A DNA stretch of 64,000 bases from NCBI RefSeq assembly GCF_000060345.1, contig NC_008571.1, positions 2,542,001-2,606,000 of the forward strand. Direction: 5' to 3'. The position numbers and the translations under genes were made by a program. Each line of letters begins with the position of its first letter. The stretch's first letter is position 1. A model generated the notes under the pieces. The model did not search any database. It was given only the letters and a program-made list of their open reading frames with translations, and was not told the DNA's origin. This document shows, in pieces, positions 42,648-50,894 of the stretch. This DNA is from Christiangramia forsetii KT0803. Lineage in GTDB: Bacteria; Bacteroidota; Bacteroidia; Flavobacteriales; Flavobacteriaceae.

Positions 42648-42825
42648 ATACCTTGATACCGCTTTCTGAAGCTCAAATTCAGGCTGTTTTTTTCTTCCGG
42701 CCAGAACTTAATTTATTTTACTGTTTTGAAAGTGAATGCCTGTGATGCAGGACTTTGAATATTAATTGTTGATAGGTGCAATATACAAAAAATAAGGGAA
42801 TACCGTCATAAAAATATGATGATAA

Positions 42826-43083
42826 TTACAGTCCAATCTCTTGTTTTATATGGGATAAGTGCCTCCAATTTACAGGCAAATCTTTGGGAATTTCCCCGTA
42901 CTGATCCAGTACATTAAAAATTAAGTCTTTTTTAGAATTGGCAGCCATAAAAACGATGTAGCTATTATGATGAAAAAAGTAATGGGATATATATTTTTCC
43001 TTTCCTTTTTTTCCTTCGTTAACCAGATCTAGTAATTGATTGGCCTTGGAAACTGCTATTTATTCAAATAGGTTGGTTTGCAT
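42826..43083 (-). pseudogene. Small phage gene with in-frame TAA at codon 8
   Basis: ATG at 43083 opens MQTNLFE, then TAA (43060-43062), then the same frame continues without interruption as IAVSKANQLLDLVNEGKKGK and on through HYFFHHNSYIVFMAANSKKD to a stop at 42826-42828. The full frame would be about 85 aa and looks protein-like throughout. The most likely change is GAA to TAA. The function is unknown. Reinitiation at the internal ATG would give only about 42 aa. The stretch 42648-42825 holds the leader motif at 42761-42772 and no other gene. Confidence 0.6.
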
Positions 43084-43091
43084 TACTGTTT

Positions 43092-43337
43092 TTACTCTTT
43101 GTTTTGTAGGTGGGTTTTTACTTCTTCCCAATATGAATAATAGTTTTGCTTATCAGGCATTTCTTCTAAGTGCTGACCTATTTCTAGTTTTAGATTATAT
43201 ATTTCTTCTACTGCGATAAGTGCGCAATTCTTAGCGTGATCTTCATCTAAAGGAACATCATTGTAACAATCCCAATATTTAGCATCTGGAATAAACTTCT
43301 CTATTAACTCTTTTGCCTTTTCTTTAGGTTCTTTCAT
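43092..43337 (-). CDS. Hypothetical phage protein
   Basis: An 81-aa acidic protein (KAKELIEKFIPDAKYWDCYN, then DEDHAKNCALIAVEEIYNLK). This arrangement, with a helix LI.KF and CALIAVEEI, is common in small phage proteins of Bacteroidota, of unknown function. It overlaps the upstream gene by 4 bases (ATGA). Confidence 0.6.
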   Translation of the reverse strand: MKEPKEKAKELIEKFIPDAKYWDCYNDVPLDEDHAKNCALIAVEEIYNLKLEIGQHLEEMPDKQNYYSYWEEVKTHLQNKE

Positions 43338-43546
43338 TGGTGGAGGTTATTTATTTCATTTTGCAAATCTCTTATTGATCTATCAATTTGATTTATTTTA
43401 CTGCTGTGTTTAGCCTGAACTTCATTATAAGTTTTAGCGCTAACGTTTAGATCCTGAAAGTAATCCCAGAACTCGCACCAACTTATTCTTTCATCTCTCT
43501 TATTAATTAAAAGAGTTTCTAATCTTTCTTCTCTTTCTTCTTCCAT
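43334..43546 (-). CDS. Small coiled-coil hypothetical protein
   Basis: A 70-aa protein, strongly charged at the N-terminus (MEEEREERLETLLINKRDER), with a C-terminal heptad helix. Its function is unknown. It is packed 5 bases after the DUF551-type gene. Confidence 0.5.
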   Translation of the reverse strand: MEEEREERLETLLINKRDERISWCEFWDYFQDLNVSAKTYNEVQAKHSSKINQIDRSIRDLQNEINNLHQ

Positions 43547-43551
43547 GTATT

Positions 43552-44007
43552 CTATTGTTTGGGAGGGGTTGGTAATGGTTGCCAGTGGGTAGGTTTAAAT
43601 CCTACGTACCAATTAGTACATTCATATTCATTTTGCTCATACCAACCTTCAGGGATAAAATACTCGTCTTTTTCTTCACAGTATTCATCATTGTCTCCTT
43701 CGTAACAATCTGCATAAATAGAAAATTTAGGCGCATAAAAAGCCCGAAGTCTTCTTTCCTTTCCGTAATCATTAATTCCATAAATTACAACTGGAATTCC
43801 TGTTTCTGGCAATCTATCTTCTACACTTATCCACTTCTCTTCTTCTGTTTGGTCTTTGGTGAGGGAAAGCAACATATCCTCAGCTTTATAAGACCAATTT
43901 TGCAAATCTTTAATGAATTTATCTTTTGTTTGAGTATTGATTCTTCCAGATATACTTCTGTAATCTTTTAATTTAGGTCTTTCTTTAATTAGTTCTTCTG
44001 CTTTCAT
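43552..44007 (-). CDS. DUF551-type phage protein
   Basis: A 151-aa protein with the C-terminal DUF551 pattern WISVEDRLPETGIPVVIYGI, then FKPTHWQPLPTPP. This domain is frequent in phage early regions and has no assigned activity. ATG at 44007 is preferred, since the longer start at 44061 would overlap the upstream gene by 44 bases. Confidence 0.75.
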   Translation of the reverse strand: MKAEELIKERPKLKDYRSISGRINTQTKDKFIKDLQNWSYKAEDMLLSLTKDQTEEEKWISVEDRLPETGIPVVIYGINDYGKERRLRAFYAPKFSIYADCYEGDNDEYCEEKDEYFIPEGWYEQNEYECTNWYVGFKPTHWQPLPTPPKQ

Positions 44008-44017
44008 CTTTATAGTT

Positions 44018-44212
44018 TTAAACGTGTCTCCATCTTTCAAGTGGTAACCAGCCCCTTTCAACTAAATCATTTACATTTTGTGTGTGTTTAGCGTCTTCTT
44101 GACAAGATTTGTGCTTACATTTTCTTCTTTCCTTATAATTTCCAAGACCACAACTGCAAAAACTTTTATCAGGTTTGGATTTTAATTTATTTAATTCATA
44201 CTCTCTATTCAT
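44018..44212 (-). CDS. Cys-rich small protein
   Basis: A 64-aa basic protein with CSCGLGNYKERRKCKHKSC, a likely zinc-binding cluster. The C-terminal part VERGWLPLERWRHV is hydrophobic and aromatic. Its function is unknown. Confidence 0.55.
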   Translation of the reverse strand: MNREYELNKLKSKPDKSFCSCGLGNYKERRKCKHKSCQEDAKHTQNVNDLVERGWLPLERWRHV

Positions 44213-44225
44213 CTTATAGCTGGTT

Positions 44226-44669
44226 TTACTCGGTTAATTTTATCCAGTTATATTCTAATTGTTGTTCTACCGAAAGACCTCTTGATTGATACGCAATACC
44301 CTTCTGTCTAATTAAAGAAATAACTTCTTCAGCTTGCTCCATTGACAATTCACGTACCTTACCACTCTGATCTAAATAAAATATTTCCCCATTGTGGTAA
44401 ATTCTCAAAGTTTCTTGAACATCTTCAAAGTCATTGTATTTATCAGTTATGTATAGATATTTTTTTGATCTAACAACTTTATCAAAAAAATACCCGATTC
44501 TATTGGCTATCTCAATAGCATCTTCATCACTTATTTTAGATAGTGGTTTTAGTCTCAAGAAGTCACTTTCTTGAATATCTTGGATAGTTACACAAACAGA
44601 TTCACCTTCGTAAATCCAAGTCCAGTATTGAGCAAAGAACTTCGCTTTATTTTCTAATGTATTTTCCAT
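44226..44669 (-). CDS. Hypothetical phage protein
   Basis: A 147-aa acidic protein. The N-terminal NKAKFFAQYWTWIYEG segment and the middle LRLKPLSKISDEDAIEIAN recur in small proteins of flavobacterial phages, of unknown function. It ends with a helix VEQQLEYNWIKL. Confidence 0.6.
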   Translation of the reverse strand: MENTLENKAKFFAQYWTWIYEGESVCVTIQDIQESDFLRLKPLSKISDEDAIEIANRIGYFFDKVVRSKKYLYITDKYNDFEDVQETLRIYHNGEIFYLDQSGKVRELSMEQAEEVISLIRQKGIAYQSRGLSVEQQLEYNWIKLTE

Positions 44670-44696
44670 AGGTATTGGTGTTTATTGATTGGTGGG

Positions 44697-44912
44697 TTAA
44701 ATCTTATAATTCTTTTCGATAAATCCATAATAGGTTAGAACTCCTATAAGCCAGTAAATGTTATGATCTTTGCTGTACATAGTATTCCCTTCATTATCTG
44801 CAACTTCATATTCATTCGAGTTTATTACTACATTACATAAATCATTTGCATAAGAACCGAGTTCCATGTTTTTAAAACCGTTTTTCTTTAGAAATTTTAT
44901 TACGTCTTTCAT
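44697..44912 (-). CDS. Hypothetical phage protein
   Basis: A 71-aa protein that starts MKDVIKFLKKNGFKNMELGS and ends HNIYWLIGVLTYYGFIEKNY. It resembles small phage proteins with a K.LK..GF.........Y.N..C.V pattern and no known function. Confidence 0.55.
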   Translation of the reverse strand: MKDVIKFLKKNGFKNMELGSYANDLCNVVINSNEYEVADNEGNTMYSKDHNIYWLIGVLTYYGFIEKNYKI

Positions 44913-44918
44913 CTTATC

Positions 44919-45065
44919 TTATTTAATAAGGGGTTGGCAATCATCTAATTCAAATAATAATTCACCTTCTTTAGTGAAGTATTGCTTTACACGTCTCCAA
45001 GGATCTTCTGGTTTTCCAGTTCCTCTTAAATCATCTGTTTCTATTAATTCTATAATTTTTGCCAT
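44919..45065 (-). CDS. Small hypothetical protein
   Basis: A 48-aa protein, MAKIIELIETDDLRGTGKPE followed by DPWRRVKQYFTKEGELLFEL. The R-G-T-G-x-P-x-D-P-x-R pattern is seen in small conserved proteins of Bacteroidota phages. Its function is unknown. It ends 6 bases before the 71-aa gene. Confidence 0.6.
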   Translation of the reverse strand: MAKIIELIETDDLRGTGKPEDPWRRVKQYFTKEGELLFELDDCQPLIK

Positions 45066-45094
45066 TCTTTGTTTTTGTTAGGGAGAGAGGGGGA

Positions 45095-45262
45095 TTACTC
45101 TTCTCTAAGTTCATCTTTTAAAAATATCACACACATAAGGGTGATTAATAATAGCATCAGCTGTGCCGTCCAAGTCCATTTTAAAGGATTGGCTTGTAGT
45201 AGGATTATTGAGATATAGATATATCCTACAGGGATCAAAAAGAGAATAAGGGATTTATTCAT
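45095..45262 (-). CDS. Small two-helix membrane protein
   Basis: A 55-aa protein with two hydrophobic helices (residues 4-23 and 33-47) and an acidic C-terminus KDELREE. Its function is unknown; a membrane-active early protein is possible. Confidence 0.5.
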   Translation of the reverse strand: MNKSLILFLIPVGYIYISIILLQANPLKWTWTAQLMLLLITLMCVIFLKDELREE

Positions 45263-45280
45263 CAGTTTTATTTTTAGCGG

Positions 45281-45385
45281 TTAAACAATATCCAGATCCA
45301 TCGGGTCTTCCGGATCTGTACCCATGCATCCCGGAATAAGGATCTTTTCATCTTCGTGTTTTATATGGTGGTAGAAGGGGTACAT
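45281..45385 (-). CDS. 34-aa hypothetical peptide
   Basis: MYPFYHHIKHEDEKILIPGC followed by MGTDPEDPMDLDIV. The phrase ILIPGCMGT is typical of a family of small phage proteins. Its ATG overlaps the stop of the preceding 33-aa frame (TAATG). Confidence 0.5.
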   Translation of the reverse strand: MYPFYHHIKHEDEKILIPGCMGTDPEDPMDLDIV

Positions 45386-45486
45386 TAAGCGGCTATTTGT
45401 TTTTTATCGAAATGCTCTTCCAAAGCATTATGATGCGCTTCAAAAATTGCTTTATCTGGTAGCTGGCAGCGGTTTGCCTTTCCCAT
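45385..45486 (-). CDS. 33-aa reading frame overlapping the 93-aa gene
   Basis: MGKANRCQLPDKAIFEAHHN followed by ALEEHFDKKQIAA. It lies in another frame over the last 31 codons of the 45393-45674 gene but is more protein-like there than that gene's own C-terminus. Its stop overlaps the next start (TAATG). It is either a true overlapping gene or the real C-terminus of the 93-aa protein reached through a frameshift. Confidence 0.45.
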   Translation of the reverse strand: MGKANRCQLPDKAIFEAHHNALEEHFDKKQIAA

Positions 45487-45674
45487 CCCTTAAATCCTAA
45501 ATTCCTAGCTACATTATAGCCGTGGTGGACCTCGTGGGTGACGTGCTTTCTATTTTGCCTAAAGAAGTTCTTTTGAAATTCAGGCATTTTTTTAAAGAAG
45601 TCCGTTTTTTGGATCTCTTCAAAACTGATTACTGATACCTTATTAGAGATATCTTTGCTTAATCCTTTGTTCAT
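45393..45674 (-). CDS. Hypothetical phage protein
   Basis: A 93-aa basic protein (FEEIQKTDFFKKMPEFQKNF, then RKHVTHEVHHGYNVARNLGF). The His-rich HVTHEVHH might bind metal. The last 20 residues (RIIMLWKSISIKNK) look unnatural compared with the alternative frame at 45385-45486. It is preceded by the leader motif at 45683-45694, 9 bases before the ATG. Confidence 0.55.
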   Translation of the reverse strand: MNKGLSKDISNKVSVISFEEIQKTDFFKKMPEFQKNFFRQNRKHVTHEVHHGYNVARNLGFKGWERQTAASYQIKQFLKRIIMLWKSISIKNK

Positions 45675-45706
45675 GATGATGTATTAATTGTTGAAAATTG
45701 TTGTTT

Positions 45707-46015
45707 TTAAAGTATAGTTCTATACTCAATAGGTCGGTTATTATTTTCTGCGTTTTTAATTCCGTATTCCATTCCTTTTGAAATTCCGAAGTCCGTATAG
45801 ACTATTGTTTTTTCTGCATACTTACCCCATTCTAATCCGGCATTAATTCCAATTTCACGTTCTTTTGGTATTTCATCAAATAGGCATTGGGTGTAAAGTA
45901 AATGTGAAACCATAGGGAATTCACCACGCATTAAACTATCTCTCATACAGGATCTAGCATATTTTTCATTTCGATCTATGTTTCCAGCGAATGGACTTTC
46001 TAGTATTACTTTCAT
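45707..46015 (-). CDS. DUF4406/nucleoside-deoxyribosyltransferase-like protein
   Basis: A 102-aa protein with VILESPFAGNIDRNEKYARS at the start and TIVYTDFGISKGMEYGIKNA near the end. The pattern of a starting strand followed by S-P/D-x-x-G and a closing G-I-S-x-G-M-x-x-A helix matches small Rossmann-like proteins related to nucleoside 2-deoxyribosyltransferases, common in phages. The true activity is unknown. It overlaps the methyltransferase gene by 4 bases. Confidence 0.65.
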   Translation of the reverse strand: MKVILESPFAGNIDRNEKYARSCMRDSLMRGEFPMVSHLLYTQCLFDEIPKEREIGINAGLEWGKYAEKTIVYTDFGISKGMEYGIKNAENNNRPIEYRTIL

Positions 46016-46722
46016 ATCTGAAATAATCTCTGTTGTGATTGATGTATTTTTAATCTATTTAAAGAATCTTTATAATACTGCTCATCTTTTTCGCAGGCAT
46101 CCAAATGAAATCCAAGATTATGACATGCTATAGAATGGCTTCCAGAACCTAAATGAGTATCAATTATCTTATCTCCTGGATTACCGAATTTCATAAGTAG
46201 GTATTCATAAAGCTTCACAGGTTTTTGGGTAGGATGAATTTTCTTTTCCTGATTAGCACCTCCCGTATTTGAAAAACGAAACATTGCAGCAGGCTTATCA
46301 AAAGAAGTCCATGCCATTTCCCACTGAGAGAAATTTTCCCATGGCTGGCATTTATCCCAACAAACTATGCATCTGGTAGGTGGTAAGTCGAAATAATTAC
46401 CACCCCAAATAATTTGATTCTTAGATATCCGAAACAATTCTTTAAAATATTCTTGGGAAGGAACTTCAAAATCCCATTCGCAATTCATAGTATTTAAGGC
46501 TCTGTTCTTCAATTTACCCGAACCTTGATTTAGTCTGCCTTTCTTTAATCTTTGCGCAACACTTACACTTGGATAACCGTCACCTTTTCTTTTTTTATTG
46601 GTTCCCATACTCATATTGGGAGCGTTAATACCATAAGGCGGATCAACGATCGCTAAATCATATTCTTTATCTTTAGCACGAGCCATGAGCTCCATGTTAT
46701 CTTCTTGGGTAATTCGTATCAT
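46012..46722 (-). CDS. DNA methyltransferase (N4-cytosine/N6-adenine, DPPY type)
   Basis: A 236-aa enzyme. The catalytic motif IV DLAIVDPPYG lies near the N-terminus, and the SAM-binding FxGxG-type block appears later as IIDTHLGSGSHSIA, preceded by HPTQKPVKLYEYL, so the motif order is catalytic then SAM (beta class). ATG at 46722 is preferred; the longer frame to 46848 would run through the upstream gene. It probably modifies phage DNA to evade restriction. Confidence 0.85.
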   Translation of the reverse strand: MIRITQEDNMELMARAKDKEYDLAIVDPPYGINAPNMSMGTNKKRKGDGYPSVSVAQRLKKGRLNQGSGKLKNRALNTMNCEWDFEVPSQEYFKELFRISKNQIIWGGNYFDLPPTRCIVCWDKCQPWENFSQWEMAWTSFDKPAAMFRFSNTGGANQEKKIHPTQKPVKLYEYLLMKFGNPGDKIIDTHLGSGSHSIACHNLGFHLDACEKDEQYYKDSLNRLKIHQSQQRLFQI

Positions 46723-46726
46723 AGAA

Positions 46727-48274
46727 CTACAACTTTTCAGGTAACGGAAAACCTTTAATTTCCGAAACGCGACGATTGAACTGTGCCCATACATCCAGAT
46801 CCTTAAACTTAAAATGAATGGTTCCTTTTTTATAACATTTGAATTCAAAGAAATCCCAGTCAGCCCATTGACCCCATTCCGGGCGGTTATAGATCACTGC
46901 CTTTTTATGTGAATAATAGGTTTGGTGAAATTCATTTGCAGCTTGTTCACTATCAAAATTGAAAGGATTGTTATAAGTATATTTTGAGCTTTGCCCGGTA
47001 ATTTCATTAACCTGGGTATCTGTTACTTTTTTACCGTCTAGAATCAAATAGCAATCTTTTATTTTTAGCCGCTGGTAGAATGACAGCATACCACTGTAAT
47101 CTTGACCGGTTAAGTAGCATAGAACCTTATTGATATCGTCCATTTTATTTTCAGAATCATAGCTGGTATCAATTTCTCCATGCCATCCTTTTTTACACAT
47201 GTATGGAAAAATAAATTTCTTATTTACGATGTAGTGAGAATTAGTTTTCCAGCCTTCGACCTGGTATCTGTTATCATCATAGTGTTTTGTGATCTTATCG
47301 AAAATCTCAACTATAGCCCTATCCATGGTTTGCTTTCGGGTACCCACAATGATTTCAAACATTCGATAAATATTGCGCATCGAAAATGGATATTTCTGCT
47401 GCTCCTCCACAAACTTGTTGATGTCTTTAAGTACCCCAGAAGTAATAAACTTCTCTATATTCATTTTTTTGAATATCCAATCCCAAGAGCTTTTCTGAAG
47501 TTCCTTTGAAAATTCTTCTTTAGTGGTCACTGTTTTACCATGGGAAACGGAGCATGAAAAATTATCTTTGATACCTATTGGCTTCAAAAGCGCGTTCATA
47601 CGCTCCGAAGTAGTTAAATATTCATCGAAAGTATCAACGGCTGCAGTGTATCGATTTACAATAGATCGAACTTCATTGTGTTGCATGATCCCGGGACCGG
47701 TTAAAACCTCTTCATCTTCATCCATGAAAAAACCCTCCCAATCAAATTCTTTAGTAGAAACAGGTTTGAAAAGTTTTACCATCGTTACAGAAACTCCTGT
47801 TTTTCGCTCTGCAGTTGCAAAACAGTCTCCTAAGTTCTCTGAGGTTCCATGGTTACTGATCAAAGCATTTAGCTCTCTGCGCTCCCGGGTATAATCAACT
47901 TCCAACGTATTGGAATTACAAAGGCTTATGATCTCGCAACCTTCCGGGGCCACCTCCCACATTTTTAGAATATGCTTACCCCCTGTTGAGAATGGAGGAT
48001 TTGCTATAATCGCATTTATATGGCTTAATTGTTCTGGCTTTGATTCTAAAAAGTCAGATCCTAAAAGCTTAGATTTTGTGGAAACTATTTTCTGAAGATC
48101 TGGTTCGATCTCATAGGTTAAAACCTGTTTGGCACCGTGCTTAAAAAGAGCTTCGACAATATTGCCACTACCGGCTGAAGGTTCTAAAATTACTTTTCCT
48201 TTGACATCGATTTGCGATATCATGTAATCGACTACACCTAAAGGCGTAGGGTAAAAATCAGGATTGAAAATCAT
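46727..48274 (-). CDS. DNA methyltransferase with DUF4942 C-terminal domain
   Basis: A 515-aa protein. The N-terminal gamma-type methyltransferase domain has FYPTPLGVVDYMI, VILEPSAGSGNIVEAL (SAM motif) and IIANPPFSTG (catalytic NPPF) within residues 7-100. The C-terminal 300 residues match DUF4942, often fused to phage N6-adenine methyltransferases. It is followed 4 bases later by the second methyltransferase. The leader motif at 48288-48299 precedes it. It may protect phage DNA or act in regulation. Confidence 0.85.
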   Translation of the reverse strand: MIFNPDFYPTPLGVVDYMISQIDVKGKVILEPSAGSGNIVEALFKHGAKQVLTYEIEPDLQKIVSTKSKLLGSDFLESKPEQLSHINAIIANPPFSTGGKHILKMWEVAPEGCEIISLCNSNTLEVDYTRERRELNALISNHGTSENLGDCFATAERKTGVSVTMVKLFKPVSTKEFDWEGFFMDEDEEVLTGPGIMQHNEVRSIVNRYTAAVDTFDEYLTTSERMNALLKPIGIKDNFSCSVSHGKTVTTKEEFSKELQKSSWDWIFKKMNIEKFITSGVLKDINKFVEEQQKYPFSMRNIYRMFEIIVGTRKQTMDRAIVEIFDKITKHYDDNRYQVEGWKTNSHYIVNKKFIFPYMCKKGWHGEIDTSYDSENKMDDINKVLCYLTGQDYSGMLSFYQRLKIKDCYLILDGKKVTDTQVNEITGQSSKYTYNNPFNFDSEQAANEFHQTYYSHKKAVIYNRPEWGQWADWDFFEFKCYKKGTIHFKFKDLDVWAQFNRRVSEIKGFPLPEKL

Positions 48275-48401
48275 GAATTTATGTGATATTAATTGTTGAA
48301 AAATATCCCGGTGATGGCGGGAGTTATGTTTTGCATAACGATATAAAACTAAGTCAATTTTTAGTATTAACCAAACTTTTTAATGCATCAAAAGCTCTTT
48401 T

Positions 48402-48737
48402 TTAATCATTTATTTCAGATTCAAATTTCTTCCTCATCGTTCTACCGCTTCCGAAAAATCTTATACCCTGGCTTACATTTTTAATGCCCTGACTATCTAA
48501 CCACTCGTAAAGCGTAGGTTTAGTATTTATTTCAGGGTCTTCTATTTTTGATTTATTTCTTCTGGATATAGATTCCGGTGTGGAAATATATCTTTTGTCT
48601 TGAAGTCCTTTTTCTTTTTTACATCTTCTGATCGTGTCCGGGCTTACTTGAAAAAGTCTTCCAAGGTATAGGGTTGAAATTTTATGATTATCCCAGATAA
48701 ATTCTTTTTGGGTTTTATTTAATTTCGATGGTCTCAT
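48402..48737 (-). CDS. HTH-containing phage protein
   Basis: A 111-aa basic protein. KEFIWDNHKISTLYLGRLFQ followed by VSPDTIRRCKKEKG forms a helix-turn-helix, and a second small domain near the C-terminus (TLYEWLDSQGIKN) may be another HTH. It overlaps the upstream gene by 4 bases. It is possibly a regulator of early genes. The 127 bases downstream of it, before the methyltransferase start, hold the hairpin GTTATGTTTTGCATAAC and the leader motif. Confidence 0.6.
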   Translation of the reverse strand: MRPSKLNKTQKEFIWDNHKISTLYLGRLFQVSPDTIRRCKKEKGLQDKRYISTPESISRRNKSKIEDPEINTKPTLYEWLDSQGIKNVSQGIRFFGSGRTMRKKFESEIND

Positions 48738-49441
48738 TTTACGCTCCTCCTTTTCTTTTTTAATAGTTGGACATAAGGCTTCATTTCAGAATCTTTCTCC
48801 CAGCTTGAAATAGTATCTTCTAAAGCTTGCTTATCCATTTTAGCAGTTAGATTATTAATATATTTATTAACTTTTTCTTTTTTCTTAGCTTCGTAAATTC
48901 TATTTTTAGTAATCGCTACAGCATTTTTAGCATCTGGATTGCTATTACGTTCGCCTTTTTCTTTTTCATAGCCCTGCTCTCTTAAAATTGCTTTTTGTTC
49001 TAAGTACATTGGGAACCATTCGCCAAAAATCAGGTTGCTATCAACGCCTCTTTTGGTAGTTCCAAACTTTCCAGATCTAGCCATTTTAAAGAATAAAATA
49101 ACATCTTCAAGGCTTTCATAGGCGCAGTTTTCCAAGGCATCAATGGTTATCATTTCGATTTGAACTTCACTTAGCTTATTGCTGAAACCAAAAGAATCTA
49201 CAAACCGAGTTACTAGAACATTGACAACTGAAAATCCTATACTTCCGGTCTCGTTTTTAAAAACTGATCTGAGCGTTGGCTTAGAAAATGTTTCCTGAAT
49301 ACTTAAATTCATTTCCAGGTTTGCAAGTGAAGTCTCTCCAGATATAATTTCTTTACTTAAACCTAAAGTCTTTAGCTGTTTTACTTCCCATTGCTCTTTT
49401 TGCAATTTCTGTGTTTGATTCGCTATTTCGGTTGTTGACAT
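48734..49441 (-). CDS. Replication-associated phage protein
   Basis: A 235-aa helical protein. The central part (ALENCAYESLEDVILFFKMA, then GVDSNLIFGEWFPMYLEQKA) is typical of a protein found beside replication initiators in Bacteroidota phages, with a basic C-terminus. A loader or helicase-accessory role is inferred only from position. It overlaps the initiator gene by 89 bases in another frame. Confidence 0.55.
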   Translation of the reverse strand: MSTTEIANQTQKLQKEQWEVKQLKTLGLSKEIISGETSLANLEMNLSIQETFSKPTLRSVFKNETGSIGFSVVNVLVTRFVDSFGFSNKLSEVQIEMITIDALENCAYESLEDVILFFKMARSGKFGTTKRGVDSNLIFGEWFPMYLEQKAILREQGYEKEKGERNSNPDAKNAVAITKNRIYEAKKKEKVNKYINNLTAKMDKQALEDTISSWEKDSEMKPYVQLLKKKRRSVK

Positions 49442-50186
49442 TCTTCTCAGTTTTTAATTCAAAAATTCCTTTCCATCCATTGCTCATGCTTTGATGCATA
49501 ATTGCAATTGCTTTTTTTTCATTTCCGTCGGATTTATTAGCTAATTCAGTTAGAGCTGCTTGCTCACTTTGTAGAGATTTGTAATCAAATTTGAATTCTT
49601 TCTTTTTATAAATTTTCCAATGATTCCATTGCGTTTTGAAATTATTACTGTCAAAAGGAAAAACTATTTCAGACTCTTCTTCTTTTGATTTTTTTATAAT
49701 TTTTGTTTTTTCTTCTTTACCGTTGCTTTTACCTTTACCATTACCTTGTTCTTTTACCTTTACCATTACCTTAGGGTCTTGTAAGCCCCTAGGAAGCCCC
49801 TTAATTATTTTTTCAGATAACTGAAATTCTCCTTCCGAAATTTCCTCTATTAAATCATATTTTATAAGCTCTTCAATTGCTGAAGTATGAGCTTTGTTAT
49901 TTCTCTTTAAAAGCCCATTATGCTGTACCTTTAAGTAATTTTTAATGAACCATTTTTGCCCATCTTCAAGTTCTACAATTTTATCTTCAAAAACTTCTTT
50001 TATTTGTTCATCGGTAACTGATTGATCTATGCCGCAACGTAATTTTGCAACGTCCAACTCAACATTCCAAATTCCAGCACTTGAACAATCTAAAAAAAGG
50101 TACACATAAAGCCCCTTGTAAGCCCCTTGTAAGCCCCTTACAAAAGGATCTTTAAAAAATCCTGTATCAATAAATCTTCTTGCCAT
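49353..50186 (-). CDS. Replication initiator / replisome organiser
   Basis: A 277-aa protein. The N-terminal 110 residues form a winged-helix domain of the phage replisome-organiser type ([40 protein letters not shown], then [20 protein letters not shown]). A low-complexity KE/GK linker follows, then a DnaD-like C-terminal helix pair ([16 protein letters not shown]). Five 11-bp iterons lie inside the coding sequence, as in lambda O, so the gene probably contains the origin it recognises. Confidence 0.7.
49783..49804. repeat. Iterons, pair in the initiator gene
   Basis: AAGCCCCTAGG and AAGCCCCTTAA are two contiguous 11-bp copies of the AAGCCCCTnnn unit in the same orientation as the triplet at 50109-50141. 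Confidence 0.65.
50109..50141. repeat. Iterons, triplet in the initiator gene; candidate replication origin
   Basis: Three exactly contiguous 11-bp units, AAGCCCCTTGT, AAGCCCCTTGT and AAGCCCCTTAC. Because 11 is not a multiple of 3, the encoded peptide ([10 protein letters not shown]) is not repeated, so the repetition is selected at DNA level. Position inside the replication initiator gene is the lambda-type ori arrangement. Confidence 0.7.
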
Positions 50187-50700
50187 TTCTTTTCTTTTTA
50201 CATCCTGGATTATTCATTACATTTTTATCATGCTTATTGAATGAAATTCCATCGAATCCGTAGGAATAAGTGTATATGTCTATTTTTTTAATTGCTTGAT
50301 TAGGTTCATCTGAACTATTATCAAGTAAATATGGTAGGTAGTGTAAACCACATGAATCATCAATATTATTTCCGATAAGAGATATTCTAATTTCATAATC
50401 ATAGAAGAAATTTTTTCTCATGTATTTCTTGATTCCGTTAGCATATCTTATAGCTTGCCAGAAAGCACTCGCATCTAATTTTCCTTTTTTTAGCTCGAAT
50501 ACTGTAATAACGAGCTTAGAAATTAGTTGGTTGTTTTTATAAAAATGCTCTCTATGTATTGAAATAATGTCAGCAATCCCCTCTTTATAAATTCTTTTTT
50601 GTCTAAGTAATTTACCCTTGATGAATAAACCTCTTTTTATAAGATCATCATTGCCTGATTCTTCTATAATCTGTTCTAAATCCTTTTCTAAAAAATTCAT
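50167..50700 (-). CDS. PD-(D/E)xK nuclease-like protein
   Basis: A 177-aa protein. The segment [12 protein letters not shown] supplies an Asp, and [20 protein letters not shown] supplies Glu-x-Lys and the following helix Gln, the order seen in PD-(D/E)xK nucleases. Its role is unknown. It may process recombination or replication intermediates. It overlaps the initiator gene by 20 bases. Confidence 0.6.
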
Positions 50701-50894
50701 TATTTATTCTTATAAAAATTATCTAATATGTGCATCCGCTCTTCTGGAGTTAAGGCGTATTCTCCTACCGGCTGATCACCGGTAAGAGAAACCTTAATTT
50801 GTTGTCCATTATCACGGAAAATAAATAGTACTTGTGTTGGTTTGGAAATGCTAGTAACGTAAAGGGGGTAATCCTTCAATCTATTATTTTCCAT
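50700..50894 (-). CDS. Small hypothetical protein
   Basis: A 64-aa protein with a beta-rich first half ([20 protein letters not shown]) and a helical end ([15 protein letters not shown]). It overlaps both neighbours by a few bases. Its function is unknown. Confidence 0.5.

Noticed and set aside
46723-46848. N-terminal extension of the DPPY methyltransferase
   Set aside because: It runs through the 3' end of the DUF4942 methyltransferase gene in another frame and is not methyltransferase-like.
49783-50141. CRISPR array
   Set aside because: The units are contiguous 11-bp iterons without spacers. No CRISPR-like array was seen anywhere in the window.
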